From Conoideocrella luteorostrata (Eukaryota; Ascomycota; Sordariomycetes; Hypocreales; Clavicipitaceae), in the NCBI GenBank assembly GCA_032433595.1, contig JASWJB010000001.1, forward strand, positions 248,001 to 312,000: DNA of 64,000 nt. The letters run 5' to 3'. Positions 35,897 to 47,832 of the stretch are shown piece by piece. Position numbers and translations under genes: made by a program. Every line of letters begins with the position of its first letter. The first letter of the stretch is position 1. The notes below the pieces were generated by a model. That model was given only the letters and a program-made list of their open reading frames with translations. It searched no databases and was not told the origin of the DNA.

Positions 35897-36757
35897 CGAA
35901 AAACTTACCACACTGAGCGATGTACTCGTTAAAGGGACTGAGCTCCAGCAGTATTTATTTAAGTCTTATTCGGAACAGCACAACTGGTGTAAGGCCGCCC
36001 GCCTGCCTTTGCTCAAATAATCGTTCCTGCAGGCAGATTGTGTTGGTGTGGAAGGGGACAGTTCAGGAGTTGTTAGCATGAGTTGCATTTTCCTCTCATC
36101 GGCACTGGTGAGTAGGATGTATCTCACCCCTTGATGCGAGATTACAATATTCGTCTTGAAGCAAAATGGACCTTTCTCTTCACCTTGGCCGTTTAGAGCC
36201 AAAATTCACAGCAAAATGTACCTGTGCATGCTATGACGTATAAACTTATGCCAAGCCACTACCGTTACCGGGGATTCGATGCTGAACAGATTGTAGCGTA
36301 GTGTATGCGCAACCTGCCCCCGGCTCAACATCAAAACCGCCATGACGAAATTCCAACCTCTCGCGATTGCCGATCCTGCCATTAACAATACCTTTGTTAA
36401 TAACTAGCCGCAATCCAGAAAGAATTTCACGGCCAAACGGGAGAATTGGCACGTTCATAGACCGGTTTGCGCGAATGCCAGCTTTGGTGTTGTCCTTGAT
36501 GCCTGGCTACTCTGGAAAGTCAAAGCTGCGTCATTTCCACAGTTCACTGCGCAGCTGTAGGCACCACTAGTTGGAACGCAGTATCAAGCTTACACAAAAG
36601 CGGTATTATCATGCATTGTGCTGACTCAGACACATTCAGCTAATTACCGCCACAGGGAAAGGCTTTGCATTTGATAGGTTGACATGACAGCTTGAGAGAA
36701 AGTATATTGTGCCATTCCTTTCAGGCATGAAATCACCACAATGGCACACAGCGCTCC
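35897..36757. other. Intergenic region between convergent bZIP and permease genes
   Basis: This holds the 3' flanks of both genes. No further gene, RNA or repeat is seen. Confidence 0.45.
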
Positions 36758-37203
36758 TCAAGCCGGCCGAATCTCTGTCGTCGCCTCTTCGTTCTTCTCC
36801 GCATTGACCTCGGGGATAGGCTCATCCTTTATCGCAGCAGCTAAAGCTGCCTTTCTCTTTGGTCTATAGCCTCGTGTTAGCTGCACATTGCCTACACCAA
36901 CATTCATGTATGACGAACTTGAGATATTTGACATCCACGATGCGCAACAGCACCGCGAGCACAATGACTAGCGTCAGAAGCGCTATTGAAGATTGCCATC
37001 CGTATTTGTCTTCGGCCTGGTTAGTCGAACTGCTGGCATTGTTGGAAACAAGCGTGTCTTACAGTAGGGTGCTTGGCTGGCGGGCCAGACCAATACTTGG
37101 CTCCATGCAGAAAAGGCGTAGTAACCCGCAATGGCGGCTCCAACGGTCAGAGATCGCTCTTCGGGCTCTTGCGGCGCACTTTCCAGGTGGTGATCGTTAG
37201 TGA

Positions 37204-37235
<32 letters not shown>

Positions 37236-38950
37236 TGGATTCTCGTGATGAAGTTTGAAGTTCGCGACTTACAGGTCCGAGAGCCATGCCCATATGAGAG
37301 GTGCTGTGCCAAGAGGGATGTGGGACAAGAAGTACGCGGCGTAAGCAGAGGACAGTGGCGTGCCGGAGGGGTTCGTCGTCCAGATGCTGAGGATAATGGC
37401 GGCGATAATGGCAATCAGGGCTAACAAGCATCAGCGAGAACCACTCAGGTATGTGCTCAACTTGCTTACCCTGTGCGACGATTAAGGTCCATCTCGTCCT
37501 AAGAATATCGGACATGAAGGCCCATATCCAAACTTTCCCGCACGTTAGCTTACATCTCCAGCGCTTAGATGTCAAGACGTACCGAAAACTACATTAATGG
37601 CGCTGCCACCGATCGGAATGAGATTCACTTCTTCTGGAAGCCATCTTGAGGACCCGTCGCTGTTCTTGATGGACTTCAGAAATAGGCCGAAATAGTTGTA
37701 GCCCGACGTGCCGAGAACCATGGCAATGTACATCACCGCAATGACATAGACTAGCCAGGTCGTGAACACGCGCCTATCTATTGTCAGTGTGCCCTCCATC
37801 ATACAGAAACGCAACGGTTCGGCCATACCTGGCTGCTGCCCAAGTAATAGGCATAGCATCCAGGCGATTCTCTCGCTCTAGTCTCTGCAATGCATACTCG
37901 GAGTGGACCCTCTTGAACCAGAATGCCCAGGGATTGGGGTTCCGCGGAGAGTCGGGAATCATAAAGTAGCCCGCGAAGCCCCAGATGACTGTGATGATGG
38001 CGTTGATGACGAACAACCATCTTCAATGCCATGATGTTAGCTATTTGCAGCACTTGGACGCATGCGATCCGGAACCTGGCGGGATAATTTTCTCACCTCC
38101 ATCCGACGAGACCATACCGCCCCTCCATGGTCTTCACAATAGAGGCTTGCATGGCTCCTGACATCATCTGGCCCACAGCCTGGCACGAATGGTAGAAGCC
38201 GATCCGTTTCGCCATCTCCAGCGGTGTATACCACGACACTGCCAACAATTAGCCTTTTTGTGCTCAAACCTCTCCCAGCGCAGAAACCCCAACGCTTCGA
38301 CACAGGGATGAGGCATACTAAACAGCGTAATCATGCCAGGATACGCAGCGCTCTCGCAGAGTCCCAGAAACGCGCGAAGTATATATATCTGCTTGGCGCT
38401 CGTAGCCATAGCGACCAAGCCCGTGATGATGCCCCAAATGACCTCCAGCGAAGGCAGCCACCAACTCGGCCGGACGTATGTCATGATGATCTGAGACGGG
38501 ATGAGCATGATACAGTACGCAATGTTAAAATATGTCGTGAAGCTTTTCATTGTGGGTAAGCATTCCATTTTGTCCAGATCGGAATAAAGTACGCTCGGTG
38601 GGACTCACAGGTTCAGCTCATTTCCATTGAGCGAGAGCTGCTCTTTCATACCGGAGACGTACGCATTGTTGATGTTGGATTGATCCAGAAACCTGCACGC
38701 GAGTTAGACTCTATGATACGGGACACGGGGCTCATCATATAAGCGTACTTGATAACTGAAATAGCCAGGTTAGCATGTATTATGCTTTGCGTTGTTTGCC
38801 GCCTCAGACCAGCTTACTCTGCGAAATGCACCCAAACGTCAACAGGAACATATCCAGCCGCCGCACCAACGATCTTTCCTCCTTCGACGCGGCTGGCATC
38901 AATGGCTGCGGTGGTTTGGCTCCGCGAAGCAAGGATTTCAAATTTGCCAT
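36758..38950 (-). CDS. MFS permease of the anion:cation symporter (Dal5/allantoate permease-like) family
   Basis: This gene is split into 12 exons and encodes about 498 aa. Exons, 5' to 3' on the minus strand: 38950-38818, 38755-38749, 38692-38609, 38542-38319, 38238-38097, 38020-37829, 37773-37583, 37532-37470, 37420-37273, 37178-37063, 37009-36919, 36863-36758. Every intron is GT-AG and all phases agree. Exon 2 is only 7 nt and is needed to spell [17 protein letters not shown], the family's first-loop motif. Other marks are [51 protein letters not shown] and [20 protein letters not shown], which together define the Dal5-like group (12 membrane helices, plasma membrane). Substrates in the family include allantoate, pantothenate, nicotinate and other organic anions; this one is not identifiable. 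Intron 9 carries a TG microsatellite. Confidence 0.88.
37204..37228 (+). repeat. (TG)12 microsatellite in an intron of the permease
   Basis: About 12 TG units lie inside the ninth intron (37179-37272) of the minus-strand permease, where the transcript carries (CA)n just upstream of the branch site. Length changes could affect splicing. Confidence 0.9.
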
Positions 38951-39520
38951 TGCGCTGTTACCCGAACGGAGGGGAGAACCATGGTCCAAAGCGAAGAAGA
39001 ATCGAGGCGTTTGGGGTTGCAATGTACATGGAACTGTGGACCCCCCGCTTTCGGCCGTGAGTGACTTGCAGAAAGAGGGAAAATGCGGGGGAACAAGAAG
39101 TACGGAGATTTGTCGCACGGTTGATTGAGATGGGGATTGCACGGGCAAAGCAGGCCATGGGGCTTACGTGGGGGCCACAAGATAGAGCTGCGTGGGAGTG
39201 ACGATAAGCATGCTCCGATCGGAGACTCACGATCCATGCAGCTTGGAATCCGGTGTGGTTGAGATATGAGCAATTATCGGCTACTGGTGTGCCATGAGGT
39301 TCGTCTAGCCAGTCGCATGTCCGGGGTCAGGTATTACTACGTGGGGGAAGCTGAAAACCGGAAAGCCAGATATACCTTAAAAACAACAACAACAACTGAG
39401 AAACTGTTGTGCTAAAGGAATAAACTTGAGCAAACCTTGAGCGTGTATCCATGGAACAATTATAGAAAGGTAATGGCATGCATCGCAGCAACTTTACTAA
39501 CCCAAGTGACATATCGGTCC
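38951..39520. other. Intergenic region between the two transporter genes
   Basis: This is the promoter side of the permease and the 3' flank of the drug antiporter. Several overlapping frames on both strands (38775-39273) have no domain. The permease frame itself is open upstream to 39148, so a longer N-terminus is possible, but the ATG at 38950 gives the usual family length. Confidence 0.4.
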
Positions 39521-41482
39521 TTAGACGGTAGTGGTCTGCCGTTGGTCTGCCCAAATATCATCCGCCCGACGCAAACGCTCCTTTTCCATCTTCTGACGAG
39601 TAACCAGCCTCCACAAGTACGAACCCCTCAGCACTGAATGCTCTCCACCCTTCAACAGCCACACATTCCCAAGACACAGCGACAACAAGGCACAGATCCA
39701 CATGAACGGCACTATAGATACAAAGGCGTAATAGATGCCGGTCTTGGCATCTTGGTGCTGGACGCCGCTCTTGTTGTTGAAGACGGTCGACATGATTGTT
39801 AAGCCCACAAGACCCCCAAACGGGATGGCAAACGAAGACAAGCAGGCGATTCGGGCTGTCATGCTGGGGAAATACGCCAGACAGTGAAGCGAACCGGGGT
39901 TCATTCTGATCATGACGCCTTGGCCGATGAGTGCCATCATGCCGTACACGACATTTGCGTTCGATGTGTTGATGGCCCATGCGAGCACGGTGATGCCAAC
40001 AGCAGTGGTTGTGGCCCCAAACACGAGGGGTGGCAACGTCTGACGTGGCCAGATGTTGGAGGAGAAAACGGCAGTGTAAACACCAGCTTCGATGCGGCGC
40101 GCTTGTTAGTGGTGTACTTGGCGGATTGATCTTGGCTATTTTAGGGGGAAGGGCAGCACTCACCAGCCACGCCGGGCATATAATACAGCAACGCAAGGCC
40201 AGCATCACTGGGGCTCTTGCGCTGGACTAGGGTAAAGTACAGATTGGAGAAGTACATGACGGCAAACATGGCCATGCCTCCGCCAAAGTTGATACAGAAT
40301 ACTAGACAATTGTCTCGCTGCGAAAGCAGCTCCCAGGGCATCATGGCGTGTTGTCGTGGAAAGACCCTAGCCATGGTCTTACCGGTCGACATGGATCGTT
40401 CGTAGAAAACCCAAGTAATAGAAAACAATATACCAATGATCAATGGACCCAATACAGCAGCAGAAGTCCAGGCATATGAGGATCCAGCCCAAGTCAGTGC
40501 CAGCAGTAGCAGTCCGACGCCCCAGAGGAACAGCAACTGGCCACCAAAGTCAATGACGGAGAGTCGACCAAAGAGCCGAGCATGCGTAGATAATGTCGCC
40601 GAATCAGCTACTCCAGGCAATGGCTGTGACCCGACAAGTTCTTTGCGAAGAAGAAAGAACACAACAACGACTGAGGCAAATGCGATGGGTAGGTTGATAC
40701 CGAAAACCCATCTCCATGAAGTTTCTGTGAGATAACCACCAACTACAGGCCCGATACCAAAGCTCACTCCCGATAGGAACACAAAGATGGTCCAATTGAA
40801 GGCAAATTCGGATAAGGACACGCGATCAGCGAGAATGGTGCGTACTGAGATATTGACTCCAGCGCAGCCAATCCCTTGGATGGAGCGACCCAGCAACAGC
40901 ACCCCAAAAGATGAAGTTGGCGCTCCGGTGCAGATTGCAGAGCCCACCATCATGGTTATAACAGAAGCTTGAATAGTGAAGTGGCGACCGAATATGTCGG
41001 CCATCTGAGCCCAAAAGAACAAAAATGCCGCAGAGGTCAAGTTGAATGAAGAGATGATCCAGTTCAACTGCTTGATTTGATCTAAAGATTCTAAGTCAGG
41101 AGCCGTGGCATGTTGGCGATATGTGGAGATTCATACCGAACTCGGTTGCGATGACCGCGAGGGCGGACGCAACGATGGTAGTATCAAGAGCTTGAAGTGC
41201 AAAAGGACCGAACAGCCCGAAGCAAAGCTTCAAGCGATAAATAAGCCGCCGCGTCTTATCAGCCCGTTCTTCATCAGGTGTTGGTGGTATTTTGTCTTTC
41301 TTATCGTTTTCGTCTTTCGCATCAACCTGGGCTACGTCGGGTTCAGATTTGGCCAGGCTGTCGGCTGTAGCCTGTCCGTGGTGAGTTTTACCTACTGGCG
41401 CATTCTCGACTTGCTCTTGAACTCCCCGTTGTGCTTGCGCTCTCTCCCGGGAGTTCTTGATCTTTTTGTAGACGTAATACAT
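39521..41482 (-). CDS. DHA2-family drug:H+ antiporter (14-helix MFS)
   Basis: The gene has three exons (41482-41137, 41081-40164, 40086-39521) with introns of 55 and 77 bp, giving about 609 aa. The ATG at 41482 precedes a hydrophilic N-terminus of about 90 residues. Motif D1-like LQALDTTIVASALAVIA, motif A (WAQMADIFGRHFTI), RSIQGIGCAGVN and motif C (SGVSFGIGPVVGGYLTE, then WRWVFGINLP) identify the 14-TMS DHA2 exporters. These expel toxic or self-made compounds across the plasma membrane using the proton gradient. The exon 2 start has two in-frame acceptors (after 41082 or 41091), differing by three residues. It is transcribed away from the Zn2Cys6 gene at 43181, a pairing common for regulator-exporter modules. 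The C-terminus (from about residue 560) is basic and cytoplasmic. Confidence 0.9.
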
Positions 41483-43180
41483 GTTGATCAATAGAATACA
41501 GCAGAAAGTAAGTTTTAGTGAGTGGCTAGGTGGAAAGTCGAGTGGGATAAGGTGAGCAGCAGCTTCAAGGGCTGATCTACAAAACTAATGAGCGAGACAA
41601 GTGCCTAGAGCTACAGAGCCAGCTTTAAAGTAACGAGGGAGACGGCTGTTTTAAGGACAATAAATACTACCCTGGCTGTTGCCCGCGCCGAGCAATCTAA
41701 TTTTGCATATTGATTTGCCTGCCGCAAAATACGGCAATCCTAGCTGGGTTGTAGCTACTCCGCAGACCCGGACGTGTTCTGACCAACAGCCAGATTGAAG
41801 AGTCATACTGGGCGGTTGGTTTTCCAATTCATTCTCATCCAGTAAGAGTATGGCCGTGTCTATGTGGCTGAGAGCTGATACTTGGGGTATTTTTGGATCA
41901 AGCCGCTGTGAGGTTCTGCGGTTCGACTCTTTCCCAGTTGAGGAAACGCCCATGATGAAGGTTGGTAGTCCGGCTGAAGGCTCCGGGATGGTGGCATCCA
42001 TCCAAGTTCAGCATTTGATGCGGAGTTCTACCATGTTAGGGCGAGCAAGTCGCCACTTGAGAGGTCTTTTATTGAGGGCTCCGGGACCTGTTGAATTTGT
42101 ACATATAAGAACGTGGAGGCATGCACCACCGAACTCGAACCTAGTCGGGGCTCAAACAAAAAGCAACAACGTAGTTGAGAAGTCAAAGGAACGCTTATTG
42201 ACTCAATGATCAGGGAATGTCATGTTCACAGCGACAAAGCTAGAGGACTGACCGAACAGGAAACCGACGGCGATGCGACTACAACTGCTGAAGCTGATCA
42301 AAAGTTCTGGACGGCTGTGGCCAAACTCAAAAATATCTCTGCGTTGCGAGACAATACTATTAACATCAATTCCAATACAAATGGGGCTAGCTTTCCCAAT
42401 GCCTTTGCATTTCTAGCCTTGCCATTGCAATTACGGCAATTGCAACGTCTGGTTAGACCTGAAGCTGTCAGATGGGTCTACCGATTGCTAACGCCGCCAG
42501 AGTTACCAGCTGTACTCCGCTAGGAGAAACGCATCGCACAGCTGGTCACATTTTACAATCTGCCGTTCCATCCTCCGTCGACACTAGCTAGAATGGCTGA
42601 TCCTCGAGGAATCTGGAAGCAAGGCGGCAACAGAGTTTGTCAAACTTGTGGCGGAACCTCTACCGACTGGAGCCCGAAAAGGGTTAGTGTCTTCTAGTGC
42701 CACCCAGTGTCGTCTAATGTCGATGTCATCACGAACTAAATGGTAACGTAAATGGGTAAATGCTTCAGCCATACACCTGATTGAGCGTCCAAACCTGCAG
42801 CCGTCCAACTTTGCCATAATCGCCGTAACCAGGCGCCTGACACTGTCTTGGCTGATTGGGTGTGGTCTTCCTAGCCTGTCTGATAGCCCTCCTCTTGCCG
42901 GCCACAACTGGACATTTCGGCCCACGCGACTCCGTGAGGCTTGCTGCACAAGGAACTGTTCCTGCAATTGAGCTCGCGAGACATTTCTGATTCTTCTAGT
43001 CGTGCTTCCCCTCTTTCCCAACTCCGATACTCCCGATAGGCCAATCATTGAGGTAGAGGTTCTCAGCTGCTGTTGTTTGCCGGCTCGATCACCTCCCCCC
43101 GCTCTTGCATATCAAACGCCTCTACCCATTACTGAAGCGCATGTGGGTTGGGCCTACAGGTAACTAGCTACTTGCCAGTT
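41483..43180. promoter_or_regulatory. Divergent region between the DHA2 exporter and its neighbouring regulator
   Basis: This 1.7-kb region lies between two divergently transcribed genes. It has a 154-codon minus frame at 42584-43048 and a 105-codon plus frame at 42206-42523, neither recognisable; the former could be old transposase. Any shared operator is inference. Confidence 0.4.
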
Positions 43181-45114
43181 ATGGTTGGGGTTCCAGGGAG
43201 ATCAAAAGGTTGCAACACCTGCATCAAGAGGAGAGTCAAGGTCAGTACCAAAATGAGATCCCGTTCCGAGACAGCAGTGGGTTGCATTCATAAGACCACT
43301 AGTCATTCGGTTTGACCAGTTTGTGGGCCAATTAGGCGTCTACTAGGAAAACGCCCGTGAATACCTTTTTTTTCATTCATTCATTTTTTTGTCTTTTGAA
43401 CTGAACACAAAAAAAAGGGCCTGAGGGGCATATCTAGCAGCAATGGAGGAGTCTTTGCTAACCACTCTCTATGTCATCGTCTATGTAGTGTGATCAAAGG
43501 CAACCAACGTGCGGTAACTGCGAAAAGTCGAAGCGGGAATGTGGAGGGTATACGCGCAAGACTGTCTTTGTCTTCTCTGATAATGTTCGCCTGCAAGATC
43601 GTGACTTTCAAGAGCTGGAGAAGGATGACCGCGCCGTGATCTATCATGGCCGCTCAAGAGTGTCAGATAAACCCACCAGACTGGCTTCGAGAAGCAAGAA
43701 CAGTAACATCCGCGACTGCAGCGCTTTGCCAACCTCGCATGGTCCAGTAACATGGGCTTCGCCTACAACTGATACAGCTTCGCCACCTCGCCAGCATTAC
43801 GTACGCCAACAAATTGACGTCTTGTCCACATATCGCGTGACAAATCTATCTGTAATGTGGCAGCCTCTGCATCATATCTTCCTGACAACTTATATGCCCA
43901 AGGGTGGGCTGGGCACAGCCGCGGAGCCAGAAACTGACGTGGATGGTAATTGGATCCGACGCCTCCAAGGCGGCGTCATTAACTCACCAGCCCTGCAAAC
44001 TTCCGTGGCCGCGTACGCTGCTGCTCATCTAGCTAGGGAGAACAACGACAGCAGCCTGTTGCAGAGGAGCAGGGAAATGTACATGCGCAGCTTGCAGCAT
44101 CTGCGGTCTGCGCTGGCGAGAAAACATTCCATGCTGAGCGACGAGACTTTGGCAGCATGTCTCGCGCTGTCCATGTACGAGCTGGCTGAGAGCCCTACTC
44201 CCGCCCTTGATGGTGATGGCAGACCGAACAAAGCCGCAGAAACTTCGGCCGGGGTTGCTCACAACACACACCTCAGAGGTGCCGTGATGCTTATGGAAAT
44301 GCGCGGCCCTGATGTGAACAACTCACCTCTGGCACATAGCCTATTTCTTGGATTACGTCGTTACATGCTGTTGGGCACCCTGATCAATTATCGGGACACC
44401 TTTTTGTTGCAGCCCCAGTGGAAGGATCGACCGTGGGCTGTATACAAGAAGAACATGTTGGATGTTTGCCTCGACGCTCTGTTCGAGATGCCGGCGGTGA
44501 TGCGCCAGTGGGAGGAAGTCGCACACGAAACCGACCAAGTGCTCGTCCAACAAAAGTGCGGTCGCATCATCGACCGTTGCAGCCAACTCGACGCTGTTTT
44601 ACAAGACTGGTTTGCTAGATACGAGCAATCATTTGATGGTCCAATGTACCAGTCGTCATTCAACAGCCTCAAGAGCAGCTTTGACAGCGACGAGCACGGC
44701 AAGGTGTTTCCAATCTCCTTTTCTTTCCCCATCTTCACGGTGAGCTACCTTCTCATCACGTACTGGTCTGGCGTGATGATTGTCCACAATCTGCTAATGG
44801 CGGCACACTTCAAACTTGCGTGTGCACCCACGACCGCACCGGGTAGCAAAGCCGCATCATTTGCGGCCGGGGCACAGCACAACAGGGTCTGGGTGGACAT
44901 GGTGAGAAATCTGTGTCAAACCGTAGAGTTCTTCCTGAGCAGCGACATGGGCCGGCTGGGCCCAACCTGTGCAATGGGCGTGCTACAAGGCGGCTTGGCC
45001 TGCCTGCGCGGTGGTCCGGCGCCTTTCGAGAGGGAGAAGGGATGGATCGTGGAGATGATGGGCCGGATTGCGAGGAGGCTGAACTTGCCGGCGCATGACA
45101 TTCTGTGGCAGTGA
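43181..45114 (+). CDS. Zn2Cys6 transcription factor next to the DHA2 exporter
   Basis: The gene has two exons (43181-43240 and 43489-45114), giving about 561 aa. Exon 1 encodes the first half of the zinc cluster (GCNTCIKRRVK) and exon 2 the second (CDQRQPTCGNCEKSKREC). The six cysteines sit at 11, 14, 21, 28, 31 and 38. The 248-bp intron is long for this window, contains T-rich and CATT repeats, and has a GCTAACC branch with a TAG acceptor. The remainder matches the fungal regulator middle domain: FLTTYMPKGGLGTAAEPE, then SPALQTSVAAYAAAHLARE, then LAACLALSMYELAES. The protein is nuclear and probably pathway-specific. Divergence from the drug exporter suggests it may control export of a compound. 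No biosynthetic backbone lies nearby. Confidence 0.85.
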
Positions 45115-47164
45115 AGCGGTTACATGGACTGCAGCTATCCGATTGACTCTGCAGACCCATCTTCATACCCAGGCGAGGCAGGGAGACATGCATAGTGTAC
45201 GGAGTAGAGCACGTGTGGAACAAGACATGGCACGCAGGCTTATGCGCACTGCGTAACAGTCCAGCGCCTCTTCGTCGCCTATTAGTTCCGCGCAATTGCA
45301 AAGCACAAAGGCATCAAACCGTCACTGCATTTGATCCAATACACACACGTTTGATTCCAAGACTCCACAACACTGAGCCGGACCGTGAATTGAGCGGCAT
45401 GCAGGAGTCTGTTCAGCTAGCCTGGCTCCATCGCAGAACAATACTCATTAGTTACTCCGTACACCGAATGAAGAAGGGCAGAGCCAGGCCGGAGCCAGAG
45501 CCAGAGCCAAGCCAAAACCAGTGGGTCGGGGTTCAGGTGGGCCGTCGTTGATATGTCATCTCAATGAAACAATGAATTGATTGTGAATGCTGTGCCGGGC
45601 CAGGCTCTGTACGTGTATGAGTGACTTGCCATTTACCAGTTTCCAAGAGTGGCTGCACGCTCTTGTGTTGGTCGCATTGCCAATAATAAACGGCCTGCAA
45701 GAGGGCACAGGCTATAAATAATCCGCAGACGGTCAGCCAGTCAGTCAGCAAGCAATGCATCCAACGAACCGGCTTGGCACGCACTCTCCGCTCTGCGCGA
45801 TGAAGAGACCTGCACTGCAGCTGCATGTCGGACAGAGGAAAGAAAGGGCAAGGGCACGGCATAGCACCAAGGTATGACAAAGACCTGCGTCCCCGGTGCT
45901 GACTGTGTCTTCTTGTTTGTTTCTTGCATAACTAGTACTCCATACAAGCACGGCGTCCATTGAAACGACGACAACAAGGTCAAGGGTGTGGCATTCATTG
46001 ATCGACGCTTAATTTCACAGGTGCACAGCTGGCCAATGGCCGCGCAGGAAACAAATTGTGCTGAAGGCTGGCTGGCTGGGTGCATGAAATTATGGGAGGA
46101 TTGCCTGCGCCCCTGCCGCCACTGCTGCCTCCGTCCGGAGAAAGGTGTGTGGAGAGGCGGAGCAGCAGGCAGGCAGGCAAGGCGTCGGAGGCTGACGAGT
46201 GTCAGCAGTTGATGCTGTGCGACATACTCGCGACGGCTGGTGCTATTTGTTGCTATTTGTTGTTTGGGCCGTTGCTGATGTTTGGCGACAAGCTCGAGGG
46301 AGCGCTTGCAACGCGACAGCAGGACCCGGTCTGCTGAGAGCTGGTCAGACACGGACACTGCTGTGCTAGTCAGCGTACGGAGCATTGTTGCATGCAATGA
46401 ATGTGCTTCCACTGCGTAGTAAGACCCAAGGGAAGAATAGTCTGGAATATATTGTTCCGAGTAGATGAGACGGCAACATCGGATGGCTGCCGCGATTGGC
46501 GGAGGGAGGCAAGTGGCTTGTTTGCCCACCCACGACTGCAATACGCGATTGTTGCTCCATCTCTGTGCTACATGCCTAACTAACTAGTGCTCCGTATTCC
46601 GTGCATCTTTGTAAATGCAAATGCTTGCACGGGACTGTTCGGGTAGCGCGAGCTGTTGGCTGCTTACTGCACAATCGTCAGCCCAACGCAATTTGGGTGA
46701 AGCCAGCCAGGGATCAGAAAGCACCGATGTCTCACTAAATAAAGACATGGTGTGCTTTGATTCGTCATGCAATCCTGCCCTTTCGTTTGTCTTTGAAGGG
46801 CAGTACGACCTCCGGGCCCGGCTCTCTGCCAGCCCGATGGCTCGAGACTAGCCGTGCCACGGTTGTTCGCCTCGTTCTTTATCTGGACAGCTCATTCCCG
46901 CCTTTCATTTTCTGGCCGAGTTTGTGAATCACGGCAGCACAGCGAGACAACAAGACTCACTGACAGTCAGCAAGCCGTTCAAAAACACCGCCTTCTTGCT
47001 CAATTCCGCGCAGGCTCTTCCTTCTCCCTCCGCATACTCCATCACACCACACTTACAAGACAGAGAAGAGGTCATTTAGAGCAATTTAGTCATACAGCTC
47101 ATACTCCGCACGACAACGACATCGACGACAGCTAGCCGAATTTGGTTCCTCTCGGAAGAACAAC
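45115..47164. other. Intergenic region before the SOD gene
   Basis: This is GC-rich non-coding sequence with TACTCCGTA words at 45199-45206 and 45453-45461 and a (GAGCCA)n-like run near 45490-45515. A 266-codon minus frame (45741-46541) is open but lacks domain, codon pattern and conserved start, and I treat it as chance. The last 100 bases are presumably SOD leader. Confidence 0.45.
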
Positions 47165-47832
47165 ATGCTCTTCTCAGCAATACTTCTCGCCGGCTTCTCA
47201 GCCCTCGCCGCCGCCCAGACGCAGGATGCGCCCGTGACGGAGAACAACCCAAACGTCATTTACCAAGCCACCCTGCCCAGAGACGCCTTCTTCCATGGCA
47301 AACTGGACGGAAATGTGCGCGGATCTGTGCGCGCCCAGGCTGGGCCCGGCGGCAAAGGCGTCAGCTACCGTGTTCACTTTGAGAACTTTCCCAAGGAGGG
47401 AGGCCCATTCAGTATGTATTTTCGAACAAACGACGCATCTCCCTTCACGGCTGCTATGTTGACCGCCCACGAAACTTGATCCAGTCCGCTGACGAGGCTT
47501 TGCTCCTCCCTACAGTCTATCATCTTCACGTCAACCCCGTCCCCGCCGACGGTAACTGCACCACCACACTTGCCCATTTGGACCCGTACAAGCGCGGCGA
47601 AGACCCCGTGTGCGATGCAACCAAGCCTCAGACCTGCCAGGTTGGTGATCTGAGCGGCAAGTACGGCAAGGTCACGCAGGACCCGTTCCACGCCGAGTAC
47701 CACGACCCCTACAGCTCATTGGTGGAGAATACCCCTGGGTTCTTTGGCAACAGGTCGATTGTCGTGCATTTTGGGAACAAGACGAGGATTACTTGTGCTA
47801 ATTTCCAGAAGGTCGATGGATGCGCCGTGTAA
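47165..47832 (+). CDS. Secreted Cu-only superoxide dismutase-like protein
   Basis: The gene has two exons (47165-47411 and 47516-47832) with a 104-bp intron, giving 187 aa. A signal peptide (MLFSAILLAGFSALAAAQ) opens it. The mature part matches fungal extracellular Cu-only SODs: YHLHVNPVPADGNCTTTLAHLDPY supplies copper histidines, RGEDPVC and QTCQVGDLSGKYGK the cysteine and active-site loop segments, and GNRSIVVHFGNKTRITCANF the last histidine and the catalytic-side arginine. The zinc loop of cytosolic Cu/Zn SODs is not recognisable, as usual for this class. It converts superoxide to peroxide at the cell surface, relevant to host oxidative burst. There is no clear C-terminal GPI signal (it ends VDGCAV). 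The intron removes in-frame stops and gives PFIYHLHV. Confidence 0.88.

Noticed and set aside
39558..40208. 216-codon minus frame overlapping the DHA2 exporter exon 3
   Set aside because: Out of frame with the exporter; the spliced exporter frame has the membrane-helix pattern.
42584..43048. 154-codon minus frame with a GRPHPIS segment, perhaps Tc1-type transposase
   Set aside because: Only a short loose resemblance to a helix-turn-helix; no DDE motif or terminal repeats found.
45741..46541. 266-codon open frame on the minus strand upstream of the SOD gene
   Set aside because: Composition is promoter-like, no domain or signal is seen, frames are open on several strands in this GC-rich region, and no intron or start context supports it.
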